Source: Setophaga petechia (Eukaryota; Chordata; Aves; Passeriformes; Parulidae). From it: a stretch of DNA of 64,000 nt. The notes beneath the pieces were generated by a model. That model searched no databases, was not told the origin of the DNA, and saw only the letters and a list, made by a program, of their open reading frames with translations. Shown piece by piece: positions 58,931-64,000 of this stretch; positions within the stretch are counted from its first letter, which is position 1, and each line of letters starts with the position of its first letter. The DNA lies in contig JANCRA010000033.1 in the NCBI GenBank assembly GCA_024362935.1, positions 8,265,001-8,329,000 on the forward strand, read 5' to 3'. The position numbers and the translations under genes were made by a program.

Positions 58931-59791
58931 CAGGGAGCTGGGCTCTGCTTTTCACTTTTACCAGGTTAAAAAAAAATCCTAAACCCTTCAATGAATGAAA
59001 TGATGCTGGTCTAATTCCAGCTTGACCAAAAGTGTGCTGGGTAAATAAAGCTGTAATTCCCCATGAGATACAGCAGGATCTCTGCTCTGCTGTGCCCCGG
59101 GTCAGAGATTCCAGGAAGGAACGGAGTCTGACAGGTAACACACACCACAGAATTCCTGCTGCTGGGGAACACCCACCCAGGGAGGAGCGTTGTGGTGGAC
59201 AACATGGTGTGGTGCTTCTGCTACCTGTGAGAACACAGTGAGAGCCAGAGCACAGTGAGTGTGCATGGTCCCTGCATTAACCCTTTGAAAATTGTGGAAT
59301 CTTGAAGCAATTCCATGGGATCTTTGTCGCTAGCTCTGCACCCCTGTATACTGTACCAAACTGTGGGGACAGCATTTCCTAAGGGCTGGAAGAGTGCTCC
59401 TGAGGGGAAAAAATGCTGAGAGCATTATTCAGAGGAAACTTCTGAACTTGAGGGTGACATTTTTCCCTGTGACTGCTCAAAGAAGCAGATATAATTTGTT
59501 TTATAATACTTTCCACACCCCCTCCTCCCCCCAGCCAGGAGAGGCAATGCTATATGGAGCTCTCTGCAGTGCTCTGCATATGGTGCTGCTGGAATTTGGT
59601 GTTTTGGGCAACAAAAGATTCATTGTTGGGATTTTAGCAGGCTTTGGGCAACCCAGGAGCAGGAGGAGCTGACACCAATCTTCCAGAATTAGAAATACAC
59701 AAAGTAAATACTTATTTTTAAAATCCACATAGCACAGCAGGTACCCATAAAATTGACAGTTATGGCAGTGGGCTGTGCCATGTAATGTTTG
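58931..59791. other. Non-coding DNA, TSHZ2 intron
   Basis: Mixed sequence between a CR1 fragment and the octamer array. No gene or RNA recognised. Confidence 0.5.
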
Positions 59792-60350
59792 CCTGGACAC
59801 ATGGACATATGGACACATGGACACCTGGACATCTGGACATATGGACACATGGACAAATGGACGTATGGACACCTGGACATCTGGACATATAGACACATGG
59901 ACACTGGGGCAGATGGACACCTGGACACATGGACATATGGACACATGGGCACCTGGACACATGGACATCTGGACACATGGGCACCTGGACACATGGACAT
60001 CTGGACATATGGACACATGGACACCTGGGCAGATGGACACATGGACAAATGGACACCTGGCCACCTGAACACCCAGACACCTGGATACATGGACATCTGG
60101 ACATATGGACACATGGACACCTGGGCAGATGGACACCTGGCACATGGACATCTGGATACATGGACACTTGTATATCTGTTCATCTGGACACCTGGACAGC
60201 TGCCGACTTTCACACCTGTACACGGGGATATCTTCACACCTGGACATGTGGACACCCAGACACCTGTAACCTGTTCACCTGGGCACCTGCACACCTGGAC
60301 ATGGACAGCTGTGTGCCCACACACCTGTACACCTGACACCTGCACACCTA
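59792..60350. repeat. Tandem array of an 8-base unit (GGACACAT/GGACACCT)
   Basis: Units such as GGACACAT, GGACATAT, GGACACCT and GGACATCT repeat for about 400 bases and then decay. A 32-base higher-order unit occurs twice in tandem at 59939-60002, and a longer segment near 59995-60050 recurs near 60082-60140. The eight-base period gives eight-residue repeats and open frames on both strands, which are not genes. Confidence 0.95.
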
Positions 60351-63109
60351 CACACCCCACAGTGCTGCTGAGCTGCTGCATTTGTGATAAGGCAGGGTGT
60401 GATAAGGCCCCCAGACATCCCTGCGTGCCTCTGCCCAGCTCAGTGCCAGCACAGCGATGTCTCCTGTCCCCCGTGCCGGCTCCAGCCCCCCTGGCAGGAT
60501 ACAGGTTTGAGATGCTGATCCCTTCTTAGCCAGGGAGCTTTAAACTTTGCTGAGCTCATCAGTTGTCCAGTGGGACAAAGCCCAGCCTGAGCTGCCTGAG
60601 GCAAACAGTTAATCACATTAGCAGGCCACTAATGTTCCAATCGGCAAGTGACAAAAAGTAAAGCAACATTTAGATTTGCTGTGTGGAAACACATCCCGAT
60701 TAAATTTAATTTGGATAGTCAGAAAATAGGGGCACCTGTCAGTTCCTAGGTAACACGGGGATTTTTTTCTAGCATCACTTACTACCTTGGGGAAAAAAGC
60801 TCTTTCTGAAGCCAAAAAACCTGACAAGGTGTAAGTCATACAATGCATTGTGCTGCATTCCGCTGGCTTACATTGGTTCATGTCTTGTCATATGACAATA
60901 TAACATGACACAAAGCGCGGCTACATCGCATTGGAGATTTCTAAAACAAAGCTCGGCAGAGCAGGGCTGTGCTGGGATCCAGGGCTCCATCAAACATGCA
61001 CAGCCAGCCCTCGACAGCAGCGCGAACCAACAGGATCGGGCAAGCAGAACTTCTCATTCCAGCAGGATTTCACCACTGGAACTTTGTAACCCCGCGCTTT
61101 GATTTTGTTTGTTAATTAATTGCGGCAACACGGCAAATGCAAAACAGAAGCACGGGCTAGGAAAGTAAAGGAGAGGAAAAAAAAAAAAAGAGGTAAAGAT
61201 AAAAGACGGAAGAAAATTAATTGTTAATTATTTATTAGACGGTTCATTTGCTCACACCTACATTACTGTGTTGGTGTTTTAACCCACTGTGCTCGCTCCT
61301 CAAGCCTGACCCCAGCCACGTCGTTAGCTGAGTTCCTTTCCTTTTGTCACTTCTCATTAATTTCATCAGCTTTTGGAAAATAAAGAGATGTGAGATAGGA
61401 GCTCTATAGAACAACGTGAATCATTCTTGGGGGTGCTCCTTTCCCAAGCAGTGGTAAATAAAGTCCCAGCACACAAGTGGGGTGATGCTCAGGGGACAGG
61501 GGCTGTCTGTCCTTCCCAAAGGGCTCCCAGGGCACGGGGCTGGCACAGCCTGGTGCCACCCGTGCTCCTGTGGGGACAATCCTCAATCCTCCCCTGCATG
61601 AACCTGCCACGGGAGCTGCAGCCCAAAGGCACCGGGAGAGTGAGAGCCCGAGTGCATCCCGCACATGCAGGGGATGAAGGCACCAGCATTTCTTTAATAT
61701 ATGTTAACTGTAGCATTAGAGACAACCACAGTATATCATGACACCTTTGAAAGCATGGCTTGAAAAATAGAATCACTGCAGCCTATATAACTTCAGGATT
61801 TGTCTCTGCAAGTGTTTCAGTAAGTGGTTATTTCACTTAAAACTTGTTTTACTTTTTTTTTTTTTCTCTCAGCAGAGTGCTTACAGAAAAGAAGAGAATA
61901 TGAAAAGAAATTTTTCTGGTTCCTGTGCTTTGAAAATTAATTTCCTTACTTTCCTCTAGCCTTCTAAGGGGAAAAAAAAAATCTCTTTTCAGCTTAAAAC
62001 CTCTTACAGATTTACTGTGACACATTCAACATGCAATAAGTTGTCCACCATGAGACCCCTGGCTCCCAGGGTAGCATTTATTTTAGCTACAAAAAGGTGC
62101 AAAGCAGCTTGGATTTATATAAATGTAAAATAATTTCAGCAGTCTGACACAGGAAAGGTAGGTCAAATCATGCTTAGTACTTATGTAATTTTTTTTTAAC
62201 TACTGAAATGTAATCATATCCTGCAGTTGGGTGATCTCATCTCGGATCAGGGAAACTACAGTTCTAGTAACTATAAAAGGGGAGAAAACCTCTTCCATTC
62301 CTCAGCAAACAGAAGAAAAATAACACAAAGCTTTTCTTTGATCTCTTTGCCAAATAAAGTACTATTCTAGCACTTGACATATGACTGCAGTGACCCTGAG
62401 ATATTCCTCCTGTACATTACCTTTACTTTGTTTCAGCAAAGGCAAAACTGGTAACAGAACTCCATCATTTACCCTTAGCTTCTTTGAAACCATTTTTCAC
62501 ATTTAGTCCCTGATAGAAAAGGAACGTGTCTGTTTCCTACACTTGATTTATTATGTAGTTTCTAAGCAAAACACTTTTATCTGAAAGTATAGGTCAGACA
62601 AAGGAATAATGCAATCAAAGAGACACTTGCAGAAACATTATAAATACTGTATTTTATACAGCAGAAGCCCTGTGCTGTCAGAGATGACTGCCTGCTCACA
62701 GACACTGGAGTTCATTGTGTGCTGGTAGAGAAAAAATTGTGCTTAAGCTAGAAGAGGAGCATCTTTCAGCATTTTTATTATTGCTGGTTTTTATTTGGTG
62801 GTGTTTTTTGGGGTTTTTTTTGGAGCAGTAATTACATTATTTGAAAAAACTGGTATTTTATGAACATTTGAGCCCCAAGAGGCTGTGTTAGAGAAGGTGT
62901 TTTTATTGCCTTGCTGTAAGAATTGTATTTTGCCAGAGATCACTCTGTGGTGGGCAGCAGGAAGGGTGGCAGTCACTGTGCACCCTTCACTTGGGAGGGT
63001 TGAGCAAATCCATCCTGCTCCTGACACAGCCTGTCCCTGTCCCACCAGGCACCCCAGCTCCCAGGGCTCCTCCTGACCAGCCTGGGCAGCTGTGGAAGCT
63101 TTGTTGTAT
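60351..63109. other. Non-coding DNA, TSHZ2 intron
   Basis: Contains the candidate element 60600-61110 (listed separately), an A-run near 61180 and T-runs near 61855 and 62812. The rest is AT-rich without recognisable genes. Confidence 0.5.
60600..61110. promoter_or_regulatory. Candidate conserved non-coding element
   Basis: Repeat-free sequence with isolated CpGs in AT-rich context (CAATCGGCAAG, CATCCCGATTAAA, AAAGCGCGGCTACATCGC, GCGCGAACC) and homeodomain-like TAAATTTAATTTG. Adjacent TTGTCATATGACAATATAAC is a near-palindrome. Regulatory role is inferred. Confidence 0.35.
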
Positions 63110-63290
63110 CCTTACAGAGAGGAAAGAAAGGCTGGGAGAGCTGGGGTTGTTCACATGGAGAAGCTCTGGGGTGAGCCCAGTGTGGCCGTGCAGTGCCTGA
63201 AGGAGCTGCAGGAAAGATGGAGAGAGAGTTTGGACAAGGGATGGAGGGACAGGACCCAGGGAATGTGACAGAGGGGCCAGGGAGCAGAGG
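63110..63290 (+). mobile_element. CR1 LINE internal 3' fragment
   Basis: GAGAGCTGGGGTTGTTCAC, ATGGAGAAGCTC, CAGTGCCTGAAGGAGCTGCA, GAAAGATGGAGAGAGAGTTT and GGACAAGGGATGGAGGGACA follow the avian CR1 text upstream of its 3' UTR. Both ends are truncated. Confidence 0.83.
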
Positions 63291-63512
63291 CAGGCTGGGT
63301 CACTGCCGGCCCAGGTGACCAGAGGAGGGCTGGAGGAAGGAGCAGGGAAAGGAGCAGTGAGAACTGCTTGGAGCAGCTACCAGAGTTGAGAGCTTCTCCA
63401 GAATGACCAGGACTGACAGTCACCTGCTTTTTTATCACAACATCTGGCTGTTCTGGCTGTAAGTCAGTGGCACTGGAAGCCCCTCTCTGCTGGAGAGACA
63501 GCGCTGAGCTGC

Positions 63513-63893
63513 ACATCCCGAGCGGCACATCCCGAGCTGCCCATCCTGAGCTGCCCATCCCGAGCTGCCCATCCCGAGGGGCACATCCCGAGCTGCACAT
63601 CCCGAGCTGCCCATCCTGAGCTGCACATCCCGAGGGGCACATCCCGAGCTGCCCATCCCGAGGGGCACATCCCGAGCTGCACATCCCGAGCTGCCCATCC
63701 CGAGCTGCACATCCCGAGGGGCACATCCCGAGCTGCCCATCCCGAGGGGCACATCCCGAGCTGCACAACCCGAGCTGCACATCCCGAGCTGCCCATCCCG
63801 AGGGGCACATCCCGAGGGGCACATCCCCAGCTGCACATCCCCAGCTGCACATCTGGAGGGGCACATCCCCAGCGGCACATCCCGAGCTGCCCA
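63513..63893. repeat. Tandem array of a 14-base unit, about 27 copies
   Basis: Units are GAGCTGCACATCCC, GAGCTGCCCATCCC or GAGGGGCACATCCC in changing order, with a few CCAGCTGC variants at the right end. Most unit boundaries carry a CpG (CCCGAG), about 20 within 380 bases. Minus-strand open frames (up to 266 codons) are repeat artefacts. Confidence 0.95.
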
Positions 63894-64000
63894 TCCCGGG
63901 AAATCTGTGCAGCGGGGAGGAAGCCCAGCTTCCTCTTTTCCAGGGAAACACAAGCAGGGGCTTTCATCTTGTGCCTGGTGTTTGGCTGCTGCAGGGGCAG

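Noticed and set aside
59501..60529. Open frames with HMDTW- or CPDVHVS-type repeats
   Set aside because: Readings of the 8-base array on each strand; no domain, start context or splice signal.
63151..63967. Minus-strand open frames up to 266 codons, rich in Gly, Cys, Ser and Ala
   Set aside because: Readings of the 14-base array in three frames, running into a CR1 fragment.
27741..64000. Search for the first TSHZ2 coding exon (MPRRK...-type start)
   Set aside because: No minus-strand ATG with the expected short basic peptide and a phase-1 donor was found; the first exon is probably far upstream, outside the window.

Overview
The window is vertebrate nuclear DNA, almost certainly from a bird. 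It holds one certain gene: the large exon of TSHZ2 (teashirt zinc finger homeobox 2), on the minus strand at about 24639-27709. The bird assignment rests on several CR1 LINE 3' fragments of the avian type, one ending in the typical ATTCTATG octamer, on an avian-style LTR fragment, and on the TSHZ2 protein itself. The CR1 sequences look passerine to me, but that is recognition from memory, not a measured match.

Layout. TSHZ2 reads right to left. Positions 27710-64000 lie upstream and are best read as part of the first intron: the exon opens at a good splice acceptor in phase 1, and I found no copy of the short first coding exon in the window. The exon supplies about 1022 residues, namely an acidic N-terminus, three teashirt-type C2H2 fingers, a CtBP-binding PIDLTK motif, a divergent homeodomain and two C-terminal C2H2 fingers. 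It ends in TAA. A consensus splice donor lies 8 bases past the stop, so positions 1-24630 are probably an intron in the 3' untranslated region, or else 3' flank.

The remaining 95% is non-coding. It alternates between two textures. One is GC-richer sequence carrying CR1 pieces, a probable ERV LTR fragment, an ancient MIR-like SINE, a tRNA-like relic and at least seven tandem arrays: 14.5, 18.2, 32.2, 35.5, 46.9, 59.8 and 63.5 kb. The other is AT-rich sequence, some with retained CpGs, that looks like conserved regulatory DNA, as expected around a developmental transcription factor in a gene-poor region. The long open frames in the arrays are artefacts of repeats lacking stop codons.

I see no second protein-coding gene and no undescribed multi-gene system. 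The signals most worth checking are an array of consensus 5' splice sites (32.2 kb), a 0.9 kb array dense in CAGGTG E-boxes and forkhead-like cores (35.5 kb), two strong G-quadruplex candidates on the TSHZ2 sense strand, a repeated 44-base segment at 17.1 and 22.5 kb, and the donor just after the TSHZ2 stop.
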